Positions 20,755-32,625 of a DNA stretch of 64,000 nt are shown here, piece by piece. The DNA lies in the NCBI GenBank assembly GCA_032622095.1, contig CP136064.1, positions 127,273,605 through 127,337,604 of the forward strand, written 5' to 3'. The notes under the pieces were generated by a model that was not told the DNA's origin, made no database searches, and saw only the letters and a program-made list of their open reading frames with translations. Every line of letters begins with the position of its first letter. The stretch's first letter is position 1. This DNA is from Siphonodentalium dalli. Its lineage: Eukaryota > Mollusca > Scaphopoda > Gadilida > Siphonodentaliidae. Made by a program: the position numbers and the translations under genes.

Positions 20755-22847
20755 TTTGTAATTTGACTGTATGTTTTGGTCAAAACTGCAAATAACATAT
20801 AAATCAAGTTATCCATTGCTTATACAAACCTATATAAACTACTTAATTTGAGTATCGACTAGTACCGTGTACCGTGGTACTCAACACTCAGTACTGGTAA
20901 CTTGAAAATTGTAAAAGTACTGACAATTCCGGTACTGGTACCATTGAGAAGCCTGCATATTATATTTGGAATAGCGAGGTTCCTGTTTACAGAGCTAATT
21001 TTTAGTGAGAATGCACTTTTTAGTGAGAATTCGGGACCAGACAATTTGTTCGGCATGAAGAGGGATTCAGTTTATAGAGGGTCTGGTTTGGAGAGGTTTT
21101 ACTGTATATGCTTTATTGCCAAAGTCACTACCTTACTCGTATTTAAATTTGCACATTACTATTTTTCGCTCAGTTTTAAATTCGCGCATCATGTTGAGTG
21201 ATTTCAAAACTGCCAGAACTATTAAAAGTCATATATCCAATGGCAGTTTTGGTTCTTAATTGTTCCCAAAACGGATTATAAAACCACCACCATATGCAGA
21301 ATATGAATGTTCATATGAATATTTCTCGACCCTTGATTGTTAAAATACTATATATAGGGCACATGTATTTATGCATCATGAACAAGATGTTTTACATATC
21401 ATATATTGCTAATATTAAACTATTTTATCGAATGTGATTTAAATTTTTTACACATGCATACTTTATGAAATTGACTGTCTGTATAGAATTAGTTTTCAAC
21501 TCAATGCAGGTTTTAATAATATGTAGAAACTCAGTACCATATATGAATCATTTATTTATCTGGGAGATTCGCTATTGTCATTCATACGATTTTTTAACTC
21601 AGTTTTATTTCATGCATGCCAGTACAAATTTAAATATGAAAATAAGGTTATTAAAGTGTAACATGAAAATAATATATATACAATAATATATACAATACGT
21701 AGAAAGAAGATATGATGGTACACCCCCTTAGCCGTGTTGTTTTTTTTCTTTCTTGTTTTATTCGTCTTATTTTTTTTTTCATCAAGATTTTGCACAATAG
21801 ATATTATTTTGATTGTCTAATTAAAATTTTATCTATGCAATGAGCTAATAAGAGAGATATTTTGTATTGACAAGAGCCCATGAAACTGTTCATGCGAAGT
21901 GTTTTCCCAGTAATAATGTGGGGACATAGTGCTCATGCATGTGTTTATATCTTTCACAGACGAGTACAAAATGCTACTCGACTCCGATGTCAGATTTATA
22001 TGTATCGCATATCTTGCTCTATTGACTGTTTATTATGACATCGTGTTTTTTCAATAGGCAGTTTGAAGTTCTGATTTTAACTAGTGGTGATGTCAGGTGT
22101 TTAGGGAGATTTAACAAATATCAGCATGATATTGATAATACTGTAGAGGATTGCTCCTGGTGAATCCAAGTTTCTTATATCATTGAATATTTTTGCCAAG
22201 TGTTGTTCAATAAAATTTGATTTACATTTTCAAATAACCAATTTTGTAAGAGAAAATTGGTTGTATAAGAAATAGATGTTGATTTGCTTGCTTTCCATAC
22301 AGTATGCATGCAAGTCGGTCTGACATTTGTGTAGAATGCGAAAATGTCCCACATAAAAATGTCATATGAAATTTCATCCATACTCTATGGAACACAACAA
22401 AATCAACATCCATTACCTTTACTTACATTTAACTAAACTGGCAAAGTAAAAGAGCATTAGCACCCATTTCCAACATTTTTCTCATTGCTTGATGCAAGTT
22501 GTGTCAACACAATATGAAAGCAAGTAAGGGTTTGTGACATCACATGAAGTAATTTCGAAAAACCAACGTCCTGCATTCATGTTCCATGTAACCAATACAA
22601 ATGTGAGTGTAAATATTGATATATTGATGTTATTCAGAATTTGTTATGCATATTTTGTTATTTGTTATTTTGGTTTTATTGATGACCTGAAGTTTGGTAG
22701 ATTCAGACCCTTTCTATACTAAATACCCGTTGATGAGTAGTTACCCCTCAGAAAATGTTCAGATAAGAGGTTCAACACCAGTTGTTTGTTGAACTTATTA
22801 GCTGAACATTTCCCTCCAATAAATAGGACTCTTTCTGCACTTTTAGC
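20755..22847. other. Sequence with no recognised gene or repeat
   Basis: AT-rich sequence. Short motif echoes (taccgtgtaccgtggtac near 20865; gtactggtaccattg near 20935) are all I see. Frames of 60-99 residues on either strand have no recognisable motif and no splice context. Confidence 0.5.
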
Positions 22848-25530
22848 TGAACTTGACAAAGTCAAGTTTTAGCTATTGCCATGGGTTGGTGTCTCTTGTC
22901 CATCCATCCGTATGTGTGTTTATACATTTGGTCAAGGGAGGAAGGAACCTAAGACCAAGGGAGTTTGACATGATGACAAAAGAATACCAAGGTTTTTTGT
23001 TTTTAAGTGGTCAAAACTCACAAAAAGAAAAAAAAGTAAAACCTCTTAAAGCTCAAATGTATGGGCGTCAGTCAACAATTTCCTTTAGCACACCCTACAG
23101 GTCACATCTCTCATCCGATCATCTCAAAACGTCATATGGATCTTTGGGGTGACCTCCAGATGGGCGCCATAGATATTTTCCACAGCTATCTTGGATTTCA
23201 GATTTGAATCCATCGGCACACCCTGCAGTCCACATTTATTGCAGAATTGTTTTGAGGCATGTGTAGGATCACCTCCAGATTCGTGGTGTCAAATGTAAAT
23301 GATTTTCTATGAAAAACATGGCCATCTGCTCGTTTTATTCATGACTAAATCCTTTGGCACATCTTACAGATGACATCTCTCATTGGATCATCACCAAACT
23401 TCATGTAGATCTTTAGGGTGACCACTAGATGGGAGCCATTTAATTTTTCCAAATTTTGTTGAAAAACATGGCCGCCAGTGGCAATCCTGCAAATAGTGTG
23501 TCTATCATTTGCAGAATGAGGTCACCAGAGGATGAATTTAGTGGTGCTACCCAGCACAGCAAATTCACCCTCTGGGGACCTCATTCTTCTTAAGATTAGT
23601 CTTCTGGGAAGTATATATTGTCTCATATTAACATTGTTTCTAGTTACTTTTTCCCTTCTGGGAAGTTTCTATATCCCCTAATTTGCAGAAGATAAAACTC
23701 AAAATCGAGGTGACTAATATGATCCTAGGTCTCCCATATCAGTTGAGGCCTAAGCAGAATGAGGTTCCCAGGGGATGAAATATGTGTGACTGACACACTA
23801 TTTGCAGTGGCCATCTTGGATTTTACTCTTTAAATGTGTAAATCATTCGGCACACCCTACAGTCGTACAGTCCACATCCCTCATCTGATTGTCACCAAGC
23901 TTCATATGGATCTTCGGGGTGACTCCTAGATGGAAGCCATCAATTTTTTCCGAAATTTGTCAAAAATCATGGCTGCCAGCAGCCAACTTGGATTTCAAAT
24001 TTGAATCTTTGGCCTACCCTGCGGCCCACATTTATTGAAAAAATGTTTTCAAAATTTACAGGCATGTTTATGACCAACTTTTTACTGAATTATTTTAATG
24101 AAAAACATGGCCACTGGCAGCTATCTTGGATTTTGCTCTTTGCATGACTAAATCATTTGGCACATCTTACAGACTACATCTGTCATCTGATCGTCACCGA
24201 ACTTCATACGTATATGCAGGGTGACCTCTATATGGGGGCCGTAAAATTTGAATGAAAAACATGGTCGCTGGCAGTCATCTTGGATCTTACTCTTTGCATG
24301 CCGGCAGCCATCTTGGACTTCCGATTTAATCTATCAGCACACCCTGAAGCCCACATATATGGACCATTTTTTTCCTCTGAAAATTTACAGTTATGTATAT
24401 GATCACTTAAAGATGGGAGCTATCAAGTTAAAGCTATTGTCATGGTTGCCGTCTGTCGTCTATCCATGCATTCATCCGTCAACAAATTCCATTAGCACAC
24501 AGTACAGGTCAATTCTCTCATCCGATCATCACCAAAATTCATATTGATCTTTGGGGTGATCTCTAAATGGGAGCCATTGCCAACAGCCATCTTGGATATC
24601 AAATTTGAATTCATCTGCACACCCTGTAGCCCGAATTTATTAGAGAATTGATTTGAAAATTACAGGCATGTTTAGGATCTCATCTAGATGAGAGATATCC
24701 ATTTGAACAATTTGGAATCGATGAAAAACATGGCCGCCAACAGCAATCTTGGATTTTACTTTTTGCATGATTAAATCATTTGGCACACCCTACAGACCAC
24801 ATCCCTCATATGATCGTGACCAAACTTCCTTTGGATATTTTGGGTGACCTCTAACATTTATTTTTTTAAATGGGCGCCAGCAGCCACTTGGATTTCAAAT
24901 TTGAATACAAAGGCATGTTTAGGATGACATAAAGATGGGAGCTATCAAATTTGAACGATTTTCAATCACAAACATGGCTGCCGGCAGCCATCTTGGAGTT
25001 TACTCTTTGCATGACTAAATCCTTTGGCACACCCTGCAGGGCACATCCCTCATCCAATCATCACCAAATTTCATGTGGATTTTCGGGTTGAACTCTAGAT
25101 GAGAGCCATCATGGGAGCCATCATTTTTTTTCAAATTTCGTTAAAAAACATGGGCGCTAGTGGTCATCTCGTATTTCACATTTGAATCCATCTGAACATC
25201 CTGAAGCTGACATTTATTGGAAAAATCTTTTGAAAATTAAAAAAATTCAGGATCACTTCTAAATGGGAGCCATCGAATTTGAGCGATATTTGATAAAAAA
25301 AATTGCTGGCGGCAGCCATTTTGATTTTACTCTTTGCATCACTAAATACTTCAGCATGCTCAACAACCAACATTTTTATCCAATTCATTCCAAACACGAT
25401 ATGGCCTTTGGGTTGACCTCTGGTATTACTTAAACATTTAAACTTTCCACATTCCTTATCGCTCTTTTGACTGTAAGGTATGACAGTATCCTCTATTCAT
25501 GTTGAGCTAGTGTCATTGACACTTTCATTT
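22848..25530. repeat. Large gccatcttgg-family element
   Basis: Opens with 'gctgaacttgacaaagtcaa' and 'gttttagctattgccatggg' plus a gtccatccatccg run, and ends with 'ttgagctagtgtcattgaca' and 'ctttcatt'. In between are more than ten degenerate units of ~200 bp with 'catccgatcatcacc', 'aaacttcatatggatctt', 'gggtgacctctagatgggag', 'gccgccagcagccatcttgg' and 'actctttgcatgactaaatc'. It is interrupted by the insertion 23487-23807. It is a non-coding interspersed element with defined head and tail, both of which also occur near 590-640. Confidence 0.75.
23487..23807. mobile_element. Foldback MITE, gaatgaggt family copy 2, with 8-bp duplication
   Basis: The ends are a perfect 16-bp inverted pair (CTGCAAATAGTGTGTC ... 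GACACACTATTTGCAG). It is flanked by tggcaatc (23479-23486) and tggccatc (23808-23815), an 8-bp duplication with one mismatch. Deleting it restores the standard 'gccgccagtggccatcttgg' of the host repeat. The inside shows the same inverted 'gaatgaggtcaccagag ... ctctggggacctcattc' arms as 1821-2225. The 8-bp duplication suggests hAT-like mobilisation. Confidence 0.75.
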
Positions 25531-25964
25531 TAACTTTCATCTTCTTTCTCCTAAACACTCCTCCCTCCCAGATGAATAATTGACCATTCCAATATACTTT
25601 CATCACTTAGTGGGAGAATCCATTCAGTATAGACAGGGTCATATCACCCTCTGTAAATGAATAAATGCTTGCAGGTGTTTGTGTCTTCTTTTGTAAAATT
25701 ATTTTCATTTAATATGCAGATTTGATTAAATTATAATGTGAAAATTCATTGTGCTATGGTTGGCTAGACTAAGTGTCCAGGTTTGCTGAAGTACTACAGA
25801 CCAGACAACTTGTAGGAGTGCTATTAGTAGGGGAAAGAATATACAGGGGTTGCACATAAATATGAATGCAAGTGACTATTAATTTTGAGAGCTTGGTGTT
25901 TCCTTGGAAATCAATTTTGTAAAAGTCACTTTTTTTTAGTTAATGCTAATTTCTATTAAGAGGT

Positions 25965-26060
25965 TTCCACACCTGAGCTATGTCAGGAGGTGGAAAGTTT
26001 AGATGGACCTACACAGAAAACTACTTAAATGTTAAGCTAGAACACCACATGTAGGAATCT
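25965..26060. repeat. Short dispersed repeat (second copy at 36165-36260)
   Basis: Shares 'cctgagctat(g/c)tcaggagg', 'tggaaagtttag', 'acatacacataaaactactt' (or a close variant) and a following 'gttaagctagaa/gtttagctataa' with 36165-36260. It contains the small palindrome cctgagctatgtcagg. It sits just outside two gccatcttgg-family blocks. Confidence 0.6.
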
Positions 26061-26279
26061 ATGACATATGAAGGCCATATCAAGTATATTATGTATTAAA
26101 CAATAAAAACTTCAAAAAGATGACTTCAAAAAGATGACATTATGTTAGGTGTGTGCATTGTGAGCATCCATTTTGCAAGAATTGATATAAACCTTTGGGC
26201 TGAGATGAGTTTTAGCCTCACTTTAGGTCATATGTCCATAGCATAGGCCATAACAACCCAAACAGATATTATTTTATGA

Positions 26280-26529
26280 TTGATACAGGCACAAAATCAT
26301 GTTATGACTGATACCAGCACAAAATTACACATAATACATTCTGAAAAAGAACATGACCTGGGCATGGTGACAGAAGACATTCTAAATTTTGACAATCAAG
26401 TGAATTCGGTTATTTCAAAGGCAAACCAGACCTTTGGTGTGATGAATAGAACATTCAAACAATGCATTGCACAGTATTAAAACAAACTTGATACATCGAT
26501 GGTCTGCACAATATTAGATTAATATTAGA
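26280..26529 (+). pseudogene. Non-LTR retrotransposon reverse transcriptase remnant, 5' part
   Basis: A 66-residue open stretch, VMTDTSTKLHIIHSEKEHDL ... NFDNQVNSVISKANQTFGVM and NRTFKQ, resembles the region just after the catalytic core of CR1/Jockey-like LINE reverse transcriptases. That region is usually of the form EKDLGV...F..H....KAN..LG...R.F. It is followed by stops, then by the inserted 5.6-kb element. The continuation of the same domain is found on the far side at 32165-32545. The copy is short, broken and inactive. Confidence 0.6.
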
Positions 26530-26779
26530 TTAATATTGGGGTCCGTGAAGTTAGCACAACATTCGTGTGAAGTTGGCACAACATTCAACATTCGTTCAAC
26601 ATTCGTTTTAACTTGTACATACCGGTAAGTTTTTTTAACGTGAATGGATTAAGTGGGTCGTATATATAGCACCCCTATCAAAATTAGAGTATTCGATACT
26701 TCAATGCTCATTTTTGAGCAATTTTAACATTCGATTTTTCTTGTACATAAGTTTTTATGTTTACCCATACCATAGTATG

Positions 26780-27160
26780 GTAAACATAGTGTCGTTGCCC
26801 GGATTGACCACTCGTCGTTGGTCCGTCTGTCTGTCTGTCCGTCTGTCTGTCCGTAGACACTTTACGAGTAATGCGATAACTCAAACATTTTTTATCCGAT
26901 CGAAACCAAATTTTGTATATGGGTTTCTCAGCCCAAAATACAGATCGAGTTCGAATTTGGGTTTGATCCGAGATTTTGTTACAGAGTTATGGCCCTTTTT
27001 CAACTTAGAATTCACGCATTCTGCCATAACTCAAACATTTTTTATCTGATTGGAACCAAATTTGGTATGTGAGTTTCACAGCCCAAAATACAGATCGAGT
27101 TCGAATATGGGTTTGATCCGATTTATTTTAAAGGAGTTATGACCCTTTTTCGAGAAGAAA
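26780..27160. repeat. GTCTGTCTG-type repeat, two tandem units
   Basis: After 'ccatagtatggtaaacatag' and a gtccgtctgtctgtctg run there are two ~150-bp units with 'gcgataactcaaacattttt', 'tatccgatcgaaaccaaatt', 'gtatatgggtttctcagccc', 'acagatcgagttcgaat' and 'gagttatggccctttttc'. A third, diverged unit lies at 27440-27570. The motif order matches the 161-bp array at 17.6 kb. Confidence 0.75.
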
Positions 27161-29162
27161 AAATTGGAAGAAAAAAAATTGATTTCTTAAAAAAAAATTT
27201 ACTTTTAACTTTTATAATAATAATAAAAAAAATGTCATTGACATTGATTGGTTGATCGGTTTAGAAAATAATTAACCCTGCTCACAAATGCTATCTGATG
27301 CATCAAAGTCAAACAATTTTCTTCTGATCTGCCTCATATTTCTTACCTAGGTCTTTCTTAGCACGTTCTTCATCTGTATGGATTTTGGTATTGTTTAGTT
27401 AACCCTTTCCACTCTTGTTTTTAAATAGAATTCATCCAAGCCAGGATGACTCAAACATTTTTCATCTGATCGACACCAATTTTGGTATATGAATTTCTGA
27501 CCCCTAAATACAGATCAAGTGCGAATATGGGTTTGATCCGGTATATATTAACAGAGTTATGGCCCTTTATAATTCATAAATCTTTTCCATGCACTATTAA
27601 ATTTGAATAGAACAAGACACACCTGTGTTATTGGAAGGAGATAATTTATTGCTTTGGACACAGTGACCTGATAGTTCCACTGGTGACTGCAGACTTAATA
27701 TAAACATCTGTCAAACTTTGATTGATGTTAGACTCTTTATTCCAGTTATGTTCTCTGTTGAAACCATGCAGTTCATGGCATTATTGTTTACAGAGACACT
27801 GTTGTTATAACTTAGAAAATAATTAATACAGCATTCCTTAGTTCCATCATATGATGTCATTGAAAATGATTAACCCTCTGCACACATCATATGGTCTTCT
27901 GATGTTTTTTATTTGATCATTCTCCTATTCTATGTACATGTTGATGGTGATCCACTTTTAATTTGCATGAATTTGGGATTAAAATTAACCCATTCGATTG
28001 ACTCATATTATCTGATAGACATATATTAAATTATCACTTTAACTTTGAGCCAGGTTCAGTCAGTGTTTCAAGAAATGACCAATTGAAATTCATCATTAGA
28101 GGATATGTCTTATTTTGAAATTCCCTCAATTGCATTTGGGCTACAGGATAATATTAACAGTGCTGGGATTCTTGAGACTGACTTATTGTATGGGTTTCTA
28201 AATCCAATGACATGCATTTTGTTGACTACTCTGTGTTTATCAGTTCATTAGTTTGGGTAAGATTAACCCCTTACTATCCAATTTGATAACTCAAATATTT
28301 CCATTGATTATGTTTATAGTTCTGGCACAGTTTATGATAACACACCTCTAACCTGCATAGTGAGGGTCATTTGGTTTATTTGCTTAAATATATTAACATC
28401 CTTCACCAATCCTGTTGACACAATGTGATAGCTAAATATTTTTTGCATGATTACTCTATAAATAATCACATCTGTGATAATCATGACACATTCTTCACCT
28501 GTATAGATTTTGGTATCGATCGAATGGTTGTGATAATATTATAAACCTCAACTTTAATTATATTTAAACTGTTCACAAACATATTTTTCTAATGATCAAC
28601 TTACAAGAAAATTAACATTTATATCCAATCATTAGCAATCATATTTTATATCCAGGTCTATACATCCCTCACTTCTATAGTTGATCAGGTATTGATTGTT
28701 TTTTAGTGGTGAAATATTAATAGGTTGCTATGAATTTTTAATATGCAGCTGACACAAGATATTATGAACAAAAAAATAGCAATGATAATAAAAAAACCCA
28801 CACAATATGTAATGTCTCATGTTCCAATGTAATAAATAGATAAATTGAGTTGCTATGATGTTTATCTACCTAATTTCTTAATTATTTGATATTTAACAGC
28901 TATGGTGCTTCTCTCCGACTATGGATTGAGCTTAATTAGACTTATAACTCTATAAGACATACATGTATCTGTGTTGGAGTCACTAATAGGTTCAGGTTGA
29001 AATCAAAGCCACGTCTGTTAACATTGTGTTAATGTGAGCAAGGTGCCCAATAAGTGTGATTTCACTTGTGAATTAATAGTAAGGTGTGAATTGTTTAAAG
29101 TTTTGCACTCATGAAAAGGATGGGGTAAGGATATATGAAAATAGCTCATCGCTGTTGCCAAG

Positions 29163-29199
29163 GTATGGGTTAAACATCTGCCGATCGTGATCGGCCTCT
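29163..29199. repeat. Second copy of the short hairpin repeat seen at 4192
   Basis: Reads 'atgggttaaacatctgccg' then atcgtgatcggcctctcg, matching 4192-4228 apart from one base in the palindrome. It lies directly before a forward copy of the gtgggtcgtatatatagc block. This suggests the two are adjacent parts of one element, of which only the edge remains at 4192. Confidence 0.7.
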
Positions 29200-29703
29200 C
29201 GTTTTTAACGTGAATGGATTAAGTGGGTCGTATATATATAGCACCCCTATCAAAATTAGAGTATTCAATACTTCGATGCTCATTTTTGAGCAATTTATTC
29301 GATTTTTCTTGTACATAAGTTTTTTTTAACCTAAACGGATTTAGTGGGTCGTATATATAGCACCCCTATCAAAATGAGTATTCGATACTTCGATGCTCAT
29401 TTTTGAGCAATTTTAATTCCGGTAGGGAGAGAGAGGGGCACATCAATACGCATGATCGGATCGGGCCCATATGCGCAGGGATTGTATCCTGATGGTACTT
29501 TAATTCTCCATAGGGCCCACGCCTAGCATGTGTGGAATTAAAATTGCTCAAAAATGAGCATCGAAATATCGAATACTCATTTTGATAGGGGTGCTATATA
29601 TACGACCCACTTAATCCATTCACGTTAAAAAAAACTTATGTACAAGAAAAATCGAATGTTAAAATTGCTCAAAAATGAGCATCGAAGTATCGAATACTCT
29701 AAT

Positions 29704-29799
29704 ATAAAGTGAGTAGATGGGCACGAAGCGCCCGGGATGGTCGAAAAGATCGAGTGATCTTCTCCTTCACCCCACGGTTTGTTGTTGTTGGAGATATAC
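29704..29799. mobile_element. 96-bp insert flanked by a 14-bp direct repeat
   Basis: Inserted within an inverted copy of the tcgaatactctaat block: the 14 bases tcgaatactctaat occur at 29690-29703 and again at 29800-29813. Other copies of the block contain the word only once. The insert reads 'gggcacgaagcgcccggga', 'tggtcgaaaagatcgagtga', 'cttctccttcaccccacgg' and ends with gtttgttgttgttgg. A long duplication and a simple-repeat tail suggest a retroposed short RNA or SINE fragment. I do not recognise the parent RNA. Confidence 0.6.
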
Positions 29800-30183
29800 T
29801 CGAATACTCTAATTTTGATAGGGGTGCTATATATACGACCCACTTAATCCATTCACATTAACAAAAAACTTATGTACAAGAAAAATTGAATGTTGAATGT
29901 TGTGCCAACTTCAGACGAATGTTGAATGTGCTCTCTGATCAACATTCGCCAGTGAAAACCACACATGCTAGGCGTGGGCCCTATGGATAATAAAAGTACA
30001 ATCAAGATACAATCTCTGCATATATGGGCCCGATCCGATCATGCGTATTGATGTGCCCCTCTCTCTCACTACCGGAATTAAAATTGCTCAAAAATGAGCA
30101 TCGAAATATCGGATACTCATTTTGATAGGGGTGCTATATATACGACCCACTTAATCCATTCACGTTAAAAAAAACTTATGTAC

Positions 30184-31337
30184 CAGGGGGGGGGGGGCTG
30201 CACAAAAGTGTTATCATACAGGGCCGGGTGGGTGGGTCCGAAGAGGCCCGAAAAAATGAGTTTGTGCAAATTTTTTTCTATTCACATTTTTGCCCTTGTT
30301 TTAAGTTGTTTTCAAATATATTCATTAATAATTGTGTTCTAAGGCAGGTTATGGCCTTTACAGACACTTAGGAACAGGGTAGGTATAAGATATAAGTAAT
30401 ACAGGGGAGATCTTCCAAAAACATACCTATACCGGGCGGTGTGGATGCATCTCAGAGGCCTGAAAACAATTGTTTGTTACAATGTTTTCAACCCACATTA
30501 TGGACATTGTTTTAAGTTGTTTTCACTAATAAATGTGTTCTAACATAGATTATGACCTTAACCAACACTTAAGAACATATGTAGGTATAAGATAAAGCAC
30601 TCTCTGGTGCCAATAAAAGTGATGACTGAATAGGAGTGCTGGTTTGCATTTAACCTCAAATTAATATTGAATAGAGCCTGATAGTGCTGGCATTTTCACT
30701 CTGGCATGTCTAATGACCAAATAATACTAGTGCTTCAGAGTGCTGGCTAACAAAATACCTCAAATTAAAAAATAAACATGCCAGCCTGTTTATTTGGCTC
30801 CAAAGAGTGATGCTTATATACTATATAACTGTCATTGCAGGTATGGCTATAAGGTGTTCTGATATGATAGTTGGTGGAACCTTTTTGGGAACAACAGTGA
30901 AGAAGTCATTAATTAGTAACTGGACTATTTATGTAAAAATTAAACACAATGTTGGCTTGTTGGCACTATAAATATTACCTCACAATATCTGTGCATACTG
31001 TAGAATAAAACACTTTTTATTTCAAAATGTATTTTTCAATGTCGAAAACAACATCATAACCGTTGATAGTTTTTCAATTGTTTGAACACTTGGAATCTGC
31101 CAGAAACGGACCAATTTAAAACTTACCTTTGATTCTATTTGATTTGGTCTTGAATAGATTTAAAATGATTTTTTTTTTCTTATTTTAGGGGGTGGGTCCA
31201 AAAAAATCAGGCGGAAAAAAAATATTTTTTTTTGCACAAAAAGGGTGGGTGGGTAGCAAAAGGGCTGTAAAAAAAAATTTGGGCCCTGTATGTGTAATTT
31301 TTTTCACGCGCCCCCCCCCCCCCCCCCCCCCCCCCTG
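30184..31337. mobile_element. 1.15-kb element with poly-G / poly-C ends and 7-bp duplication (copy 1)
   Basis: The left end is CAGGGGGGGGGGGG and the right end a long C run finishing in CCCCTG. Tatgtac flanks both sides (30177-30183 and 31338-31344). Removing it gives 'cttatgtacaagaaaaatcg', exactly what the neighbouring copies at 29636 and 29873 read. Subterminal strings include 'catacagggccgggtgggtg' on the left and 'aagggtgggtgggtag' with A/T runs on the right. The middle (30250-31180) is AT-rich with an internal duplication ('ttttaagttgttttca...aa(t/a)gtgttcta'). No coding. The close relative is 34132-35431. CA..TG ends with a 7-bp duplication would fit hAT- or P-type elements, without proof. 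Confidence 0.8.
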
Positions 31338-32164
31338 TATGTACAAGAAAAATCGAATGTTGAATGTTGTGCCAACTTCACACGAATGTTGAATGTGCTC
31401 TCTGTTCAACATTCGCCAGCGAACACCACACATGCTGGGCGTGGGCCCTATGGATAATAAAAGTACCATCAGGATACAATCTCTGCATATATGGGCCCGA
31501 TCCGATCATGCGTATTGATGTGCCCCTCTCTCTCACTACCGGAATTAAAATTGCTCAAAAATGAGCATCGAAGTATCGAAAACTCATTTTGATAGGGGTG
31601 CTATATATACGACCCACTAAATCCATTTAGGTTAAAAAAAACTTGTGTACAAGCAAAATCGAATGTTAAAATTGCTCAAAAATGAGCATCGAAGTATTGA
31701 ATACTCTAATTTTGATAGGGGTGCTATATATATACGACCCACTTAATCCATTCACGTTAAAAAAAACTTATGTACATGAAAAATGTTGAATGTGCTCTTG
31801 TTGAACATTCGCCAGCGAAAACCACACATTCTGGGCGTGGGCCCTATATATGGAGAATTAAAGTACCATCAGGATACAATTCCTGCATATATGGGCCCGA
31901 TCCTATCATGCGTATTGATGTGCCCCTCTCGAGATCTCTCCCTATCGGAATTAAAATTGCTAAAAAAAATGAGCATCGAAGTATCGAATACTCATTTTGA
32001 TAGGGGTGCTATATATACGACCCACTTAATCCATTCACGTTAAAAAAAACTTATGTACGAGGAAAATCGCATGTTGAACGAATGTTGAATGTTGTGCCAA
32101 CTTCACACGAATGTTGAACGAATGTTGAATGTTGTGCTAACTTCACGCGCGGACCCTTAATATT

Positions 32165-32545
32165 GCTGTAATGTTTAGCGGCCACAGTTTGTTTGATTGT
32201 TGATTAAACCTGATTAAACTAGGAAATCCTCATGTATGGCATTGTTTGAGGAAATTCAGTTATATTACAACATATGGCAATATTGAACCTGACAAGTTTA
32301 AAATATAGACTATTGCCTGCTGATTTGATAGAAACTTACAAATGTTTACGTGAGATTTACAATGTTGAAACACCTACCTCATTCATATTTTTAATTTGCA
32401 CAGTAGTGTTCTTCGCTCACCCATCAGTGATGGAATTTAAAACTGTGCGAAAAATAATATGTCTTCCGAGTTTATGCCAAATCCACAAGAGGGCTATGTT
32501 GGTGGGTTACATACTTTACAGAAGGTTGGGGACTGATTAGACAAT
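32165..32545 (+). pseudogene. Non-LTR retrotransposon reverse transcriptase remnant, 3' part
   Basis: From 32274 the frame reads LNLTSLKYRLLPADLIETYK then CLREIYNVETPTSF. This closely resembles the C-terminal 'LNLPSLKYRRLRGDLIETYK.L.GIYD' stretch of CR1/Jockey-like LINE reverse transcriptases. It is the natural continuation of the remnant at 26280-26529, interrupted by the 5.6-kb element. The rest of the frame (to 32540) is not clearly related. Inactive. Confidence 0.65.
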
Positions 32546-32625
32546 TAGGCCTACATGTACACTGTATACTTGTCTATATTGAAACACGGGCAACCGATAT
32601 CAAAACCATTATATATACTCATAAT

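Larger units (their letters stand above)
26538..32156. mobile_element. 5.6-kb inverted-repeat element inserted in a LINE remnant
   Basis: The left edge (ggggtccgtgaagttagcac, then repeated aacattcgt) is mirrored by the right edge (gtgctaacttcacgcgcggaccc). Both are flanked by ttaatatt (26530-26537 and 32157-32164), though the left copy sits in a small aatattagatt run that could mimic a duplication. Inside, a block containing 'gtgggtcgtatatatagc', 'acccctatcaaaa', 'gatgctcatttttgagcaat' and 'cttgtacataag' occurs forward at about 26620, 29205 and 29330, and inverted at about 29560, 29680, 29810, 30100, 31570, 31690 and 31970. A second block (cacatgctaggcgtgggccc ... gggcccgatccgatcatgcg) occurs once inverted and three times forward. 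27600-29150 is AT-rich and unrecognised. No transposase is visible. Confidence 0.65.

Noticed and set aside
22853-23152. 99-residue frame at the head of the large repeat.
   Set aside because: Coincides with the head of the gccatcttgg-family element. It is not maintained in other copies.
26530-26537. Full confidence in ttaatatt as the 8-bp duplication of the 5.6-kb element.
   Set aside because: The left copy is part of a local aatattagatt repetition, so the match could be chance. It is used only as supporting evidence alongside the mirrored ends and the split LINE.
32274-32540. Calling this an independent small gene.
   Set aside because: The N-terminal half matches the end of a LINE reverse transcriptase and the preceding half of that domain lies at 26280. 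It is a remnant.
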